From an uncultured Veillonellaceae bacterium (GTDB taxonomy: Bacteria > Bacillota > Negativicutes > Selenomonadales > Selenomonadaceae): a stretch of DNA of 33,820 nucleotides. The DNA is taken from contig CAMFES010000012.1 of assembly GCA_945949525.1 (NCBI GenBank), positions 1-33,820 on the forward strand, read 5' to 3'. Position numbers and translations under genes: made by a program. Below the pieces are notes generated by a model. That model made no database searches and had not been told where the DNA came from. It saw only the letters and a list, made by a program, of their open reading frames with translations. Positions 24,021 through 32,756 of this stretch are shown here, piece after piece (the stretch's first letter is position 1; the number at the start of each line of letters is the position of its first letter).

Positions 24021-24830
24021 TTATTTTTTGCCCAGCTGGGCGGAACGCTCCGTTGCAGCCAGCACCGCATCGATCAATGCGCCACGCACTCCCTGCTGTT
24101 CCATAACCCGGACACCGGCGATAGTAGTACCGGCAGGGCTTGTTACCTGGTCACGCAGCACATCAGGATGCTTGCCCGATTCCAGAACCATCCTGGCCGC
24201 ACCATAAAGGGTCTGTGCCGCCAGAAGGGTTGCGGCAGACCGCGGCAATCCTGCCGCAACGCCGCCGTCTGACAGGGCGTCGATCATCAAAAAGGCGTAG
24301 GCCGGGCCGCTGCCGGACAAGCCTGTTACAGCATCCAGCATGGTTTCCTTTACCTCTACGGCCTTTCCACAGGCCGCCAGAATAGCGCGAACATCCTCTG
24401 CGTCATCGGCACAGGTATTGCCGCTGAGTGCATAAGCCGACATGCCCTCGCCTACTGACAACGGCGTATTCGGCATGACGCGGATAATCTTCTGCACAGG
24501 AAAAAACTCCTTTATGCTGCCAATGGTCAGCCCTGCCACGATTGATACAAGCACTGCATCATTTTTCAGATGCCCCTGCACCTCCGCCATAGCCTTGGCT
24601 GCAACCTGAGGCTTGATGGCCAGCACCATAATATCCACAGCAGAAACGAAGCTCTCAGCCCCTACAGAGGCCTGCACACCATATTTGTCCTGCAAAAAGC
24701 GGCAGCGTTCCTCCTTGTGGTCGGAAACAAAAATATTTTCAGCAGCTAAAACCTGCTTGCTGATAGCGCCGGACAAAATGGCCTCTGCCATTGCCCCGCC
24801 GCCAATAAATCCAATTTTTTTACTCATCAT
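24021..24830 (-). CDS. proC: Pyrroline-5-carboxylate reductase
   Basis: Last step of proline synthesis, reducing pyrroline-5-carboxylate with NAD(P)H. It has the N-terminal Rossmann motif IGFIGGGAMAEAIL and conserved IIRVMPNTP, AVTGLSGSGPAYAF and the C-terminal VTSPAGTTIAGVRVMEQQGVRGALIDAV block. Length 269 aa is standard. ATG 24830 overlaps the sepF stop (ATGA), and GGGAG sits just before; a second ATG follows immediately. It occupies the place where ylmG (yggT) sits in B. subtilis. Confidence 0.97.
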   Translation of the reverse strand: MMSKKIGFIGGGAMAEAILSGAISKQVLAAENIFVSDHKEERCRFLQDKYGVQASVGAESFVSAVDIMVLAIKPQVAAKAMAEVQGHLKNDAVLVSIVAGLTIGSIKEFFPVQKIIRVMPNTPLSVGEGMSAYALSGNTCADDAEDVRAILAACGKAVEVKETMLDAVTGLSGSGPAYAFLMIDALSDGGVAAGLPRSAATLLAAQTLYGAARMVLESGKHPDVLRDQVTSPAGTTIAGVRVMEQQGVRGALIDAVLAATERSAQLGKK

Positions 24831-25390
24831 TTATTCTCCCACGGCATATCGGTAAAGCCCTGATTGGTCTGCTTGCTTACAGAAACGTTGACATTTTTTG
24901 GCGAAAACAGCCATACCCTGGTACTGATAGAATTTACATTGCCATCCAGTGCATAGGTGGTACCGCTGACAAAATCAAGAATACGGCGATAAAGCTGGTC
25001 ATCAACACCTTCAAAATTGATGACCACCGGACGCTTTTCCTTCAGGCAGTTGGCAATCTGCTGCGAATCATCCAGTGAACGAGGCTGGATGACAACCACC
25101 TTCATATTGCCGCCCCCATTATGGGAGGCAGAACTGTGAACTCCGTGCAGGGAACCGCCGCTGTTTTCACGAATCGACGCCCCTGAACTGGAGATGTTCA
25201 CCACATTGCTGCTCCTGGACGCACCTGCTTCACCATATTCGGCCTTTTGCGGCCTGGCTGCTGCCGGAGGAGCTTCCTCCGGCTCCTCCTGTTTCTTGGG
25301 AACAGCCTTTATCTCCTCCAGTTCTTCCTCCGGTTCATCCGCCTCAGGTCGTGACATGCCGAGCTTTTCAAAAAGTTTATCAATACCCAT
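24827..25390 (-). CDS. sepF: Cell division protein SepF
   Basis: Membrane-anchored FtsZ partner that shapes the division septum. ATG 25390 (MGIDKLFEKLGM) is chosen because GGGAGG lies eight bases upstream and the amphipathic membrane-binding helix then starts the protein; the frame extends upstream to 25411. An acidic Glu/Pro-rich linker (30-70) precedes the folded C-terminal domain (KVVVIQPRSLDDSQQIANCLKEKRPVVINFEGVD..., ending STRVWLFSPKNVNV). Length 187 aa fits. Confidence 0.95.
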   Translation of the reverse strand: MGIDKLFEKLGMSRPEADEPEEELEEIKAVPKKQEEPEEAPPAAARPQKAEYGEAGASRSSNVVNISSSGASIRENSGGSLHGVHSSASHNGGGNMKVVVIQPRSLDDSQQIANCLKEKRPVVINFEGVDDQLYRRILDFVSGTTYALDGNVNSISTRVWLFSPKNVNVSVSKQTNQGFTDMPWENK

Positions 25391-25418
25391 GGGTTTTTCC
25401 TCCCTGCTCAAAATCTAA

Positions 25419-26108
25419 TCAATACTGACGCGGGCCAAAAATGCCGGTACCCACACGTACCACATTTGCCCCCTCTTCTACGGCAATAACGTAATCATGG
25501 GTCATACCCATTGACAAATATTTAATATTCGCCGTCTGCCAGTTGATTTCCTTCACCCTGTCAAAAATTTTTTTCATTTTTGCAAACAGGGGACGGCACT
25601 CTTCCACATCCTCATAATTCGGCGCAATGCACATCAGTCCCATAAGCTGGAGATTTTTCATCTCATCCACCCTGTGCAGAAGCTCCATCATCTCATCCTC
25701 ATATATGCCGGACTTGGAGTCCTCCTGAGCCAGATTCACCTGCACCAGCACCCTTTGAACCTTGCCTATAGCGGCGGCGGCCCTGTCAACAGCCTCTGCC
25801 AGATGCAACGTGTCAATAGAATGAATCAAATCAAACATCTTCACCGCCTGCTTGGCCTTGTTGGTCTGCAGATGCCCGATGAGATGCCACGTCACCTGCC
25901 TGTCAAGGGTCTCAAACTTTTCCTTTGCTTCCTGAATCCTGTTCTCGCCAATGTCGGTAACACCGGCATCAATAGCCTCCCGCATGGCATATATGTCATG
26001 ATTTTTGGTAACTGCCACCAGCAGGACATCGTCGTCAAAGGCCCCGTTGCGCCTTTCCTTGCCTGCCTCAATATTGTTTCTGACCTCCTGCAGTCTTTCC
26101 TCAATCAT
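25419..26108 (-). CDS. PLP homeostasis protein, YggS/YlmE family
   Basis: PLP-binding barrel protein that buffers pyridoxal phosphate and affects amino-acid metabolism. ATG 26108 is chosen because AAGGGG lies eight bases upstream. PLP lysine is Lys35 in VAVTKNHD; GENRIQEAKEK, WHLIGHLQTNKAK, SIDTL, and the C-terminal YLSMGMTHDY and VRVGTGIFGPRQY are all family landmarks. Length 229 aa is normal. It lies between pgeF and sepF as in the classical ylm cluster. Confidence 0.96.
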   Translation of the reverse strand: MIEERLQEVRNNIEAGKERRNGAFDDDVLLVAVTKNHDIYAMREAIDAGVTDIGENRIQEAKEKFETLDRQVTWHLIGHLQTNKAKQAVKMFDLIHSIDTLHLAEAVDRAAAAIGKVQRVLVQVNLAQEDSKSGIYEDEMMELLHRVDEMKNLQLMGLMCIAPNYEDVEECRPLFAKMKKIFDRVKEINWQTANIKYLSMGMTHDYVIAVEEGANVVRVGTGIFGPRQY

Positions 26109-26158
26109 CAAATCACCCCTTAAATGTACTACTGAGTCCTGGCCAAAGCCATACACCT

Positions 26159-26980
26159 CTATTTTACACCAATAATCGCCGCGATGCGACCTGTTTTGCC
26201 ATTATCTGCCCGATAGGAAAAAAACTGACTGCTGTTGCAGGCTGTGCATACATGGGCATCGGCGATATTTTCAGGCTTCAGCCCCGCCCTTTCCAGCTGC
26301 CGTATGTTGCAGAGCTGTAAATCCAGGTGAATGTCCCCGGGAGCTTTCTCCTCAAGGATTTCTGCCGCGAAATCAGGAAATGCTTCCCGGAACTGTGCGG
26401 CTACACCTTCTCCCACCTGATAACAGCAGCGTCCTATGGATGGCCCGATAGCCGCCAGCATATCGGCAGGCTGACAGCCAAATTCCCTCTGCATCGCCTC
26501 AACCGTCCTGGCGGCGATGGATTGTACAGTACCCTTCCAGCCGCCATGAGCCAGTCCCACGGCCTTCTTTACAGGGTCAGCCAGCAATATAGGCGTGCAG
26601 TCCGCAAAGAAAAGCATCAGCGGTATCCCGCGCTCATTGGTAATGAGGGCATCCGTGGCGGCAATCGCTTCAGTGTAATCAGCAAAGCCTGCACCGGCAT
26701 CCTTTGCAGAAACCCGCACTATACCGGCACCATGAACCTGCTGGCAGGTGGCTATACTTTCAGCCTCTACGCCAAGAGCCTTGGCGAAAAGGCGCCTGTT
26801 GGCAAGCACGTCTTCAGGCCTGTCCTCCACATGAAGCCCCAGGTTCAGGCTGTCATAAAAGCCGCGGCTTACTCCGCCATGCCTGGTAGAAATTCCATGC
26901 ACGAATAAATCCTCTGGAAATATATCAAACCTGCCAACCCACAGGTTGGACAGCATCGTATTGTACAAACCAAATCCCAT
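26159..26980 (-). CDS. pgeF: Purine nucleoside phosphorylase/laccase-domain protein, PgeF/YlmD
   Basis: Multicopper-oxidase-like fold enzyme known as polyphenol oxidase YfiH/YlmD, shown to act as a purine nucleoside phosphorylase/adenosine deaminase and linked to peptidoglycan editing. ATG 26980 is chosen because AGGAG lies eight bases upstream. Metal residues are His83 (QQVHGA), Cys128 (FFADCTP) and His145 (LAHGGWKGT); the C-terminus has CTACNSSQFFSYRADNGKTGR. Length 273 aa is normal. Its ribosome-binding site overlaps the radical SAM gene's stop region, 11 bases away. Confidence 0.94.
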   Translation of the reverse strand: MGFGLYNTMLSNLWVGRFDIFPEDLFVHGISTRHGGVSRGFYDSLNLGLHVEDRPEDVLANRRLFAKALGVEAESIATCQQVHGAGIVRVSAKDAGAGFADYTEAIAATDALITNERGIPLMLFFADCTPILLADPVKKAVGLAHGGWKGTVQSIAARTVEAMQREFGCQPADMLAAIGPSIGRCCYQVGEGVAAQFREAFPDFAAEILEEKAPGDIHLDLQLCNIRQLERAGLKPENIADAHVCTACNSSQFFSYRADNGKTGRIAAIIGVK

Positions 26981-26991
26981 TTGCATAACTC

Positions 26992-28680
26992 CTATCTGCA
27001 CACACCACAGCGGCGGCACCCATCAAAGCATTTTACGGTATGGGACGGCTCGTCCCTGAAGGCCTCCTGCCGCTCCCTGATGAGATATTCCTTGGTAAAG
27101 CCCATATCAAGCACATCCCAGGGCAGTACCTCATCTGTGTTTCTCGGCACGGATACGAAATCCTCCATGCTTTTTCCCCGCGCCTTCAACACGGCCTTTA
27201 CCGCCCTGCTGCCGCCTGACTGATATGCCTCCCACAGTATCTCCCCGGCCTCTCGATTTCCTCTGGACAGAAAGCCCTGCACGTAGGCATCACGGGGGGA
27301 TTCAGCAATCACCTCGATATTGTGGCGCTTTCTAAGGGCGCCGGTAATGCTTTTCAGCGCCCCCTGAATGTATTTCAATGGTGCCATGGGCTCCCATTGG
27401 AAGGGGGTAAATGGCTTGGGAATAAATGGATTGATGCTGAGGGTCAGACGCCCTGTAGCACCCTGCGCCTCCATAAAATCCTTCAGGCGGCATGCCATAT
27501 CCACAATGGCCTGAATGTCCTCCGCCCTTTCGCCGGGAAGACCTATCATGATATACAGGCGGAAATTCCTGATGCCTGCCCTGATTCCCATGTCCATGGC
27601 CTTTAGAAGATGTTCCTCCTCAATGCCCTTGTTCACCACGGCGCGCATGCGTCGGCTCCCTGCCTCCGGTGCCATGGTCAGGGTTTTCAGTCCGCTGGCC
27701 GCCAGGGAATCCACCAGCTCCTGGGTAACGGAATCCGCCCGAAAGGATGCCACCGACATGCTCAGGCCGTCCCCCAGAATTTCCCGGCACAGATTGTCAA
27801 TCTCCGGATAATCGGAAATTGCCGCCCCCATCAGCCCGACCCTGCGACCTGATGCCTTTGCTCCCTCCAGCATCCTTTCAATAGCTGCCAGGGAGCGGTT
27901 GCGGGGCTTTCTAAAGCAGTAGCCCGCCATGCAGAAGCGGCAGTGCCGTCCGCAGCCTCTGGCAATTTCCACCAGGTGCAGGTTAAACTCCGTATCCTCC
28001 GTATAGATAACCGTTTCTCCGGGAAAAGCGTCCAAATCCCTCTGCCACTGCCTGACGACCTGACGCTCACCATTTTCCAGCCGGTGTACGGAGGGTACAT
28101 ATACCCCCGGCACGCGGGACAGGGCTTCCAGCAGGGATTTTCTATCAGCTCCTGCCATTTTCTTCTCATGGTAAACATCCATAAGTGCCGGCAGGACCGC
28201 CTCGCCCTCACCGATGACAAATGCATCGAAAAAAAGGCTCAGAGGCTCAGGATTGAAGGTGGCACAGGGGCCTCCGCCGATTACCAGCGCATCCCTTTCC
28301 CCCCTGTCAGCCGCCAGCGGCACCACCTTGCCCAGCTCCAGCATCCGCAGGATGTGAAAATAATCCATCTCAAAGGAGATGACAAAGCCAATGATATCAA
28401 ACCTGTTCAGTGCCGTCTGGCTTTCCAGCGTCATCAGCGGCTGCCTGGCCCTTTCATATTCCTGCTGTTGCCGTTTTTCTGGCAGAAAAACGCGCTCACA
28501 GGCTGTATCCTGCCGTTCATTCAAAAGGCGGTACACAATGTGAAGACCGAGATTTGACATGCCGACAAAATAAGAATTCGGATAGGCCAATGCAAAGCGA
28601 TGCCTGCCTCCTGCCGGACGGCTGTAATATCCTGTTTCCCGCGACAGCCGGGCCTTCAGCTGTTCCTTTAGCTTCCACAC
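26992..28680 (-). CDS. B12-binding-type radical SAM protein, function unknown
   Basis: Radical SAM enzyme resembling the large TIGR03960 group. The N-terminal half is Rossmann-like (FALAYPNSYFVGMSNLGLHIVYRLLNE), with IIGFVISFEMDYFHILRML and GGGPCATFNPEPLSLFFDAFVIGEGE. The [4Fe-4S]-SAM cluster is C243-x3-C247-x2-C250 (RGCGRHCRFC). The C-terminus ends in a further cluster motif C551-x3-C555-x2-C558-x2-C561. The start is GTG 28680 with GGGGAG nine bases upstream. At 562 aa it lacks the C-terminal DUF2344 half found fused in many relatives. It heads the pgeF-yggS-sepF row. Substrate unknown. Confidence 0.88.
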   Translation of the reverse strand: MWKLKEQLKARLSRETGYYSRPAGGRHRFALAYPNSYFVGMSNLGLHIVYRLLNERQDTACERVFLPEKRQQQEYERARQPLMTLESQTALNRFDIIGFVISFEMDYFHILRMLELGKVVPLAADRGERDALVIGGGPCATFNPEPLSLFFDAFVIGEGEAVLPALMDVYHEKKMAGADRKSLLEALSRVPGVYVPSVHRLENGERQVVRQWQRDLDAFPGETVIYTEDTEFNLHLVEIARGCGRHCRFCMAGYCFRKPRNRSLAAIERMLEGAKASGRRVGLMGAAISDYPEIDNLCREILGDGLSMSVASFRADSVTQELVDSLAASGLKTLTMAPEAGSRRMRAVVNKGIEEEHLLKAMDMGIRAGIRNFRLYIMIGLPGERAEDIQAIVDMACRLKDFMEAQGATGRLTLSINPFIPKPFTPFQWEPMAPLKYIQGALKSITGALRKRHNIEVIAESPRDAYVQGFLSRGNREAGEILWEAYQSGGSRAVKAVLKARGKSMEDFVSVPRNTDEVLPWDVLDMGFTKEYLIRERQEAFRDEPSHTVKCFDGCRRCGVCR

Positions 28681-28718
28681 GATTCAGAACTCCCCACTCT
28701 TATCACACTGCACCACTA

Positions 28719-29180
28719 CTATTCACGGCTGTTTTCCGACAGGATATCCAGCTCCTTCTTAAAGCTCTGAATATCCGTAAAACGGCGGTACACGGATGCA
28801 AAACGTATATAGGCAACCTGGTCAAAGCTCTTCAGCATGGCAAGAGCTTCCTCGCCGATAGCCTTGGAGGGAACCTCCTGCTCATAATGGCGGCGCAGGT
28901 TCTGCTCGATATCGTGTGCCAGTGCCATGACGCTTTCCAGCGATTTGTCACGCTTGTCGCATGAGCGTATCAGGCCATTCAGAAGCTTATTCCTGTCAAA
29001 AACCTGACGGGTGCCATCATGCTTGACCACCATCAGCGGAAGCTGTTCCACCGTTTCAAAGGTCGTAAAACGCCGTCCACAATTCTGGCATCCCCTGCGA
29101 CGCCTTATGGTATGCCCTCCATCTACGGCTCTTGAATCAATAACACGGCAATCCGGAGTAAAACAATATGGACAACGCAT
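28719..29180 (-). CDS. nrdR: Transcriptional repressor NrdR
   Basis: Nucleotide-sensing repressor of ribonucleotide reductase genes. It has a zinc ribbon with Cys3, Cys6, Cys31 and Cys34, then an ATP-cone domain (LPLMVVKHDGTRQVFDRNKLLNGLIRSC). Length 153 aa is standard. The start ATG immediately follows the ygiQ stop (TAGATG), so expression depends on ygiQ translation or read-through. No ribonucleotide reductase gene lies in the window. Confidence 0.97.
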   Translation of the reverse strand: MRCPYCFTPDCRVIDSRAVDGGHTIRRRRGCQNCGRRFTTFETVEQLPLMVVKHDGTRQVFDRNKLLNGLIRSCDKRDKSLESVMALAHDIEQNLRRHYEQEVPSKAIGEEALAMLKSFDQVAYIRFASVYRRFTDIQSFKKELDILSENSRE

Positions 29181-31088
29181 CTACTTCACCAACTTTTTTC
29201 TGTTTCTATTATTTTTGCTGCCGCGGCAGCTATTATCTGTTTTTCTATTTTTAGTATTGTGCTTCAGGCCGGCATCCTTCCTATCCGGCCCGGCGTTCTT
29301 CTTCATGGGGCGTATCAGGCATTTTGGCCCGTAGCCGATTAAATCGCGGCGGCCTGCCTTTTCCAGAGCCTTATGCACCAGCTCGTAATTCTTCGGCAGC
29401 CAGAACTGCATCAGAGCCCGCTGCATGGCCTTCTCTTCCGGGGCTCTAGCCGAATACACCTGCTGTCCGGTCAGGGGATTCAGCCCCGTATACCACATGC
29501 AGGTTGACAAAGTACCGGGAGTTGGAATAAAATCCTGCACCTGCTCCGGATGGTACCCCATTTCCTTGATAAATTCTGCCAGCTCAATGGCATCCTCCAG
29601 GTGGCTGCCCGGATGGCTGGACATAAAATACGGCACGAGGTACTGTTTTTTGCCCAGCTGCCTGTTCATCCGCTCAAACCGTTCCACAAAGCGGCGATAT
29701 ACCTGGCTGCCAGACTTTCCCATCAGGCGGGTCACCCTGTCAGAAATATGCTCCGGAGCAATCTTCAGCTGACCGCTGATGTGATGCTCGCAAAGCTCAC
29801 GCAGAAAGTCGTCCTTCGCCAGCATAAGATAATCAAAGCGAATGCCGGACCGGATAAATACCCTCTTCACCCCCGGCAGCTGGCGCAGCTTCCGCAGCAG
29901 CCTGATATAGCCGCTATGGTCGACGGTCAGGTTCCTGCAAGCATCAGGTGACAGGCACTGCTTGCCGTGACAGGTGCCGCGCTGCAGCTGCATATCGCAG
30001 GAGGTGCGATGAAAATTGGCTGTAGGACCGCCCACATCATGAATATAGCCTTTGAAATCAGGCTGCTTCACCATAAGCTCAGCTTCCCGCAGAATGGATG
30101 CATCGCTTCTGGCCTGAATGATTCTCCCCTGATGGGAAATGATGGCGCAGAAGCTGCAGCCGCCAAAGCAGCCCCGCTGGGCGGTAATGCTGAACCTTAC
30201 CTCCTTGATGGCCGGAACACCGCCAGCCTTATCATACATGGGGTGCCAGGTGCGCATGTACGGCAGGTCATAAATCTCGTCCATTTCTTCCGTGGAAAGC
30301 GGCATGGCCGGCGGATTCTGCACTATGCACCAGCTGCCATTCTGCTGGGCCAGCCTTTTTCCCCGAAAAGCATCCTGCTCCAGGTACTCCGTCCGAAAGG
30401 CCTCTGCAAAGGCCTCCTTGCTCTTCCTGACCTCTGCAAATCCCGGCAGCGCTTCATAGTCCCATATATAGTCAAAATTGGGCACCCGAAAACAGGTCCC
30501 CTGTACATCCTGAATATTTTGAATTTCCACGCCCTGATGAAGCTGGGCCGCAATCTCTATCAGCTGGCGTTCTCCCATGCCATAGACCAGCAGGTCTGCA
30601 TCGCAGTCAGCCAAAATGGACGGACGCACCTCATCCGACCAGTAATCATAATGGGCAAAGCGCCTAAGACTGGCCTCAATGCCGCCAATGATAATCGGCA
30701 CCTTACTGCCCCAGCACTCACGCAGCTTCCGGGTATATACGCTGACAGCCCTTTCAGGCCTGCGCCCTGATTTGCCTCCTGGCGAATATGAATCATCATG
30801 CCGCAGGCGCTTGGCAGCCGTATAGCGGTTGAGCTGGGAATCCAGATTGCCGCTGGACACAAGAAAACCCAGCCTGGGCTTGCCCAGGCTGGCGAAATCC
30901 TTCATGCTGTGCCAATCAGGCTGGGGAATGATGCCAACCCTGTAGCCATGACTTTCCAGCAGACGACACAAAATAGCCGGTCCGAAGCTGGGATGATCCA
31001 CGTAGGCATCACCGGACACAAAGATGAAGTCCAGCTCCTCCCAGCCACGCTCCTCCATATCTTTCCTTGTTACAGGCAGAAAACTCAT
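29181..31088 (-). CDS. YgiQ family radical SAM protein
   Basis: Large radical SAM protein of unknown function. The N-terminus [38 protein letters not shown] is diagnostic. SAM cluster cysteines are Cys307, Cys311 and Cys314 ([13 protein letters not shown]). SGIRFDY and KIAPEHISD are followed by [15 protein letters not shown]. Length 635 aa matches the family; the tail is Lys/Arg/Asn-rich and unstructured. AAGGAG lies five bases before the ATG. The stop abuts nrdR. Confidence 0.95.
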   Translation of the reverse strand: MSFLPVTRKDMEERGWEELDFIFVSGDAYVDHPSFGPAILCRLLESHGYRVGIIPQPDWHSMKDFASLGKPRLGFLVSSGNLDSQLNRYTAAKRLRHDDSYSPGGKSGRRPERAVSVYTRKLRECWGSKVPIIIGGIEASLRRFAHYDYWSDEVRPSILADCDADLLVYGMGERQLIEIAAQLHQGVEIQNIQDVQGTCFRVPNFDYIWDYEALPGFAEVRKSKEAFAEAFRTEYLEQDAFRGKRLAQQNGSWCIVQNPPAMPLSTEEMDEIYDLPYMRTWHPMYDKAGGVPAIKEVRFSITAQRGCFGGCSFCAIISHQGRIIQARSDASILREAELMVKQPDFKGYIHDVGGPTANFHRTSCDMQLQRGTCHGKQCLSPDACRNLTVDHSGYIRLLRKLRQLPGVKRVFIRSGIRFDYLMLAKDDFLRELCEHHISGQLKIAPEHISDRVTRLMGKSGSQVYRRFVERFERMNRQLGKKQYLVPYFMSSHPGSHLEDAIELAEFIKEMGYHPEQVQDFIPTPGTLSTCMWYTGLNPLTGQQVYSARAPEEKAMQRALMQFWLPKNYELVHKALEKAGRRDLIGYGPKCLIRPMKKNAGPDRKDAGLKHNTKNRKTDNSCRGSKNNRNRKKLVK

Positions 31089-31113
31089 ATAAACTCCTTG
31101 CTAGGTGCCCGCA

Positions 31114-32211
31114 TCAGCCCTGTGGCGCAGCCTGCTGCCCGGACTCAGCTGCCGGCGCTGCAGCTGCTGCCGGATCAGTCTGATTTGATGGCTGCGGAAC
31201 CTCGGCTTCCGCCGGGGCTTCGGTGGAAGCCGGCTCGCTGTAGCTCTCCTGATAGCTCTGTCCCTCTGCATTGCCGACGGATTCACCACCTGCCCGCTTC
31301 GGCTGTGCATAATCAGTGTTGCCATTACCGCCGTTACTGCCGCCATCAGCTTTAACGCCGTCCGTTCTGACAAATTCACGGTCAGCAATCTGGCCAATTT
31401 CGCCCAGCGTACCCACGTCCTGGCCATTAAAGGTTATCTGTATGCCGCCTGCATTACCGGCCCGTATCTCCACGCGCTCCTTGCCCTTCCAGGACATATC
31501 CTTGCCTTTTTCAACAGTACCTTCAAAGGCAGGCTGACCGTCAACCTTTACGGAAATCCAGCAATTCTCCAGCATCCTTGCAGTAATCTCCACACCATCG
31601 TACTTCACAGGTGCCGGAGCTTCCTGCTTCACAGCTTCCTCCTGCTTTACGGCAGGCTTGCTAACGGCAGCAGGATCAGTTCCTTCGTCCATAAAGGCAA
31701 CATACACACCGCCGAGAAAAACTGCCATCACACCCAGCAGAATCAGAAACTTCTTGGAGCCGCTCTTTTTCTCCTGCTCCAGGCTATGACGATACTCATC
31801 ACCTGCCGCAAAAAGATTCGTTCCCGTCCTTGTACCGGCATAGCCGGTATTGCTCCCGGCCTTTACGGCAGCATCCTTTACGGCAGCATCCTTTACGGCT
31901 TTTTCCTTTCTGCCAAAAAACGGCTTCTTAGCGCTCCTGTCCTCATTGGCAGCAGGCACATCCGCAGGCTGCACAACCTTCACAATATTGCGCTCAGCGT
32001 CATACTGCTCCAGCAGGGAATCCCCATCTATCTGCAAAAATCTGGAATAGTTCCTGATGAAGCCCTTTGCATACACATCACCGGGAAGTTCATCATAACT
32101 GCCCTTTTCGATAGCCTCCAGATACACATCTCGAATACTGGTCTCACTCGCTACGTCAGCAATGCTCAGGCCTTGCTTTTCACGCTCGCGGCGAAGAATC
32201 TCTCCAACCAT
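31114..32211 (-). CDS. rodZ: RodZ-like cytoskeleton/HTH membrane protein
   Basis: RodZ links MreB to the cell-wall machinery. ATG 32211 is chosen because GGAGG lies seven bases upstream. Residues 1-70 are the HTH_25 domain (GEILRREREKQGLSIADVASETSIRDVYLEAIEKG). A charged linker with a short tandem repeat (KDAAVKDAAVK, 108-117) leads to one transmembrane helix at 154-173 and a periplasmic DUF4115-like domain (YDGVEITARMLENCWISVKVDGQ...). The last ~90 residues are Pro/Ala/Gln-rich. Length 365 aa is normal. Next downstream is ygiQ, 25 bases away. It has its own candidate promoter. Confidence 0.9.
   Translation of the reverse strand: MVGEILRREREKQGLSIADVASETSIRDVYLEAIEKGSYDELPGDVYAKGFIRNYSRFLQIDGDSLLEQYDAERNIVKVVQPADVPAANEDRSAKKPFFGRKEKAVKDAAVKDAAVKAGSNTGYAGTRTGTNLFAAGDEYRHSLEQEKKSGSKKFLILLGVMAVFLGGVYVAFMDEGTDPAAVSKPAVKQEEAVKQEAPAPVKYDGVEITARMLENCWISVKVDGQPAFEGTVEKGKDMSWKGKERVEIRAGNAGGIQITFNGQDVGTLGEIGQIADREFVRTDGVKADGGSNGGNGNTDYAQPKRAGGESVGNAEGQSYQESYSEPASTEAPAEAEVPQPSNQTDPAAAAAPAAESGQQAAPQG
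31861..31905. repeat. 15-bp tandem repeat within rodZ
   Basis: TTTACGGCAGCATCC occurs twice in a row and a third, diverged unit TTTACGGCTTTTTCC follows. Translated on the minus strand this gives the repeated VKDAA unit in the linker before the membrane helix. In-frame length variation would be tolerated. Confidence 0.85.
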
Positions 32212-32276
32212 AATTCGACCTCCTACTTTAAAGCACGGCTTCACACGCCATGCCGTTATAATTAACTAACTACTAT

Positions 32277-32304
32277 ATTATAACATGTAAATTACGCAAT
32301 ACAA
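32277..32304 (-). promoter_or_regulatory. Candidate promoter of rodZ
   Basis: On the minus strand TTGTAT (32304-32299) and a perfect TATAAT (32282-32277) have a 16-base spacer, about 70 bases before the rodZ start. The -35 lies within the hairpin that follows the Rrf2 gene. Confidence 0.55.
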
Positions 32305-32324
32305 TAGCCCTGCACAGGTCTATT
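32303..32324 (-). terminator. Hairpin overlapping the stop of the Rrf2 gene
   Basis: AATAG/CTATT and CCTG/CAGG stack with one mismatch. No T-run follows on the minus strand (GTATTGCG), so termination would be weak. Confidence 0.4.
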
Positions 32325-32742
32325 TTCCTGGTTTTTGACTTAATTCAGCCAGAGTTATGGAATCCAGCACCTCATTGATTTTGGTACCGATCCTGGCCCA
32401 GACGCCGCGGCGGCTGCACACGTCAGCCTTCTGGCAGACAAAGGGCTCGTCACCGTCCATCAGCATGCAGTCCGCAAAGGCTATAGGCCCTTCCATAGCT
32501 ACTATTATCTCGCCGATGGTAATCTCCTCCGGCCTTTTGGCCAGCATATAGCCCCCCTGCGCTCCCCGTATGCTCTTTACAAAGCCCGCCTTGCGCAGGG
32601 TTCCCATCAGCTGCTCCAGATAATTTTCGGAAATTTCCTGCCGTTCGGCAATAGATTTCAGTGCAACAGGCCCTGTCCCGTATTCATTTGCCAGATCATG
32701 CAGAGCCAATACGCCATATCTTCCCCTTTGCGATAGCTTCAT
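32320..32742 (-). CDS. Rrf2-family transcriptional regulator (IscR/CymR-like)
   Basis: Winged-helix regulator, many members of which sense Fe-S, nitric oxide or cysteine status. MKLSQRGRYGVLALHDLANEYG and SIRGAQGGYMLAKRPEEITIGEII are typical. Three cysteines lie where IscR holds its [2Fe-2S] cluster: Cys92, Cys103 and Cys109, although the spacing (11 and 6) is wider than IscR's 6 and 6. Length 140 aa. AGAGGTG precedes the ATG. No isc or suf genes are adjacent, so its targets are unknown. Confidence 0.93.
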   Translation of the reverse strand: MKLSQRGRYGVLALHDLANEYGTGPVALKSIAERQEISENYLEQLMGTLRKAGFVKSIRGAQGGYMLAKRPEEITIGEIIVAMEGPIAFADCMLMDGDEPFVCQKADVCSRRGVWARIGTKINEVLDSITLAELSQKPGK

Positions 32743-32756
32743 ATATCACACCTCTT

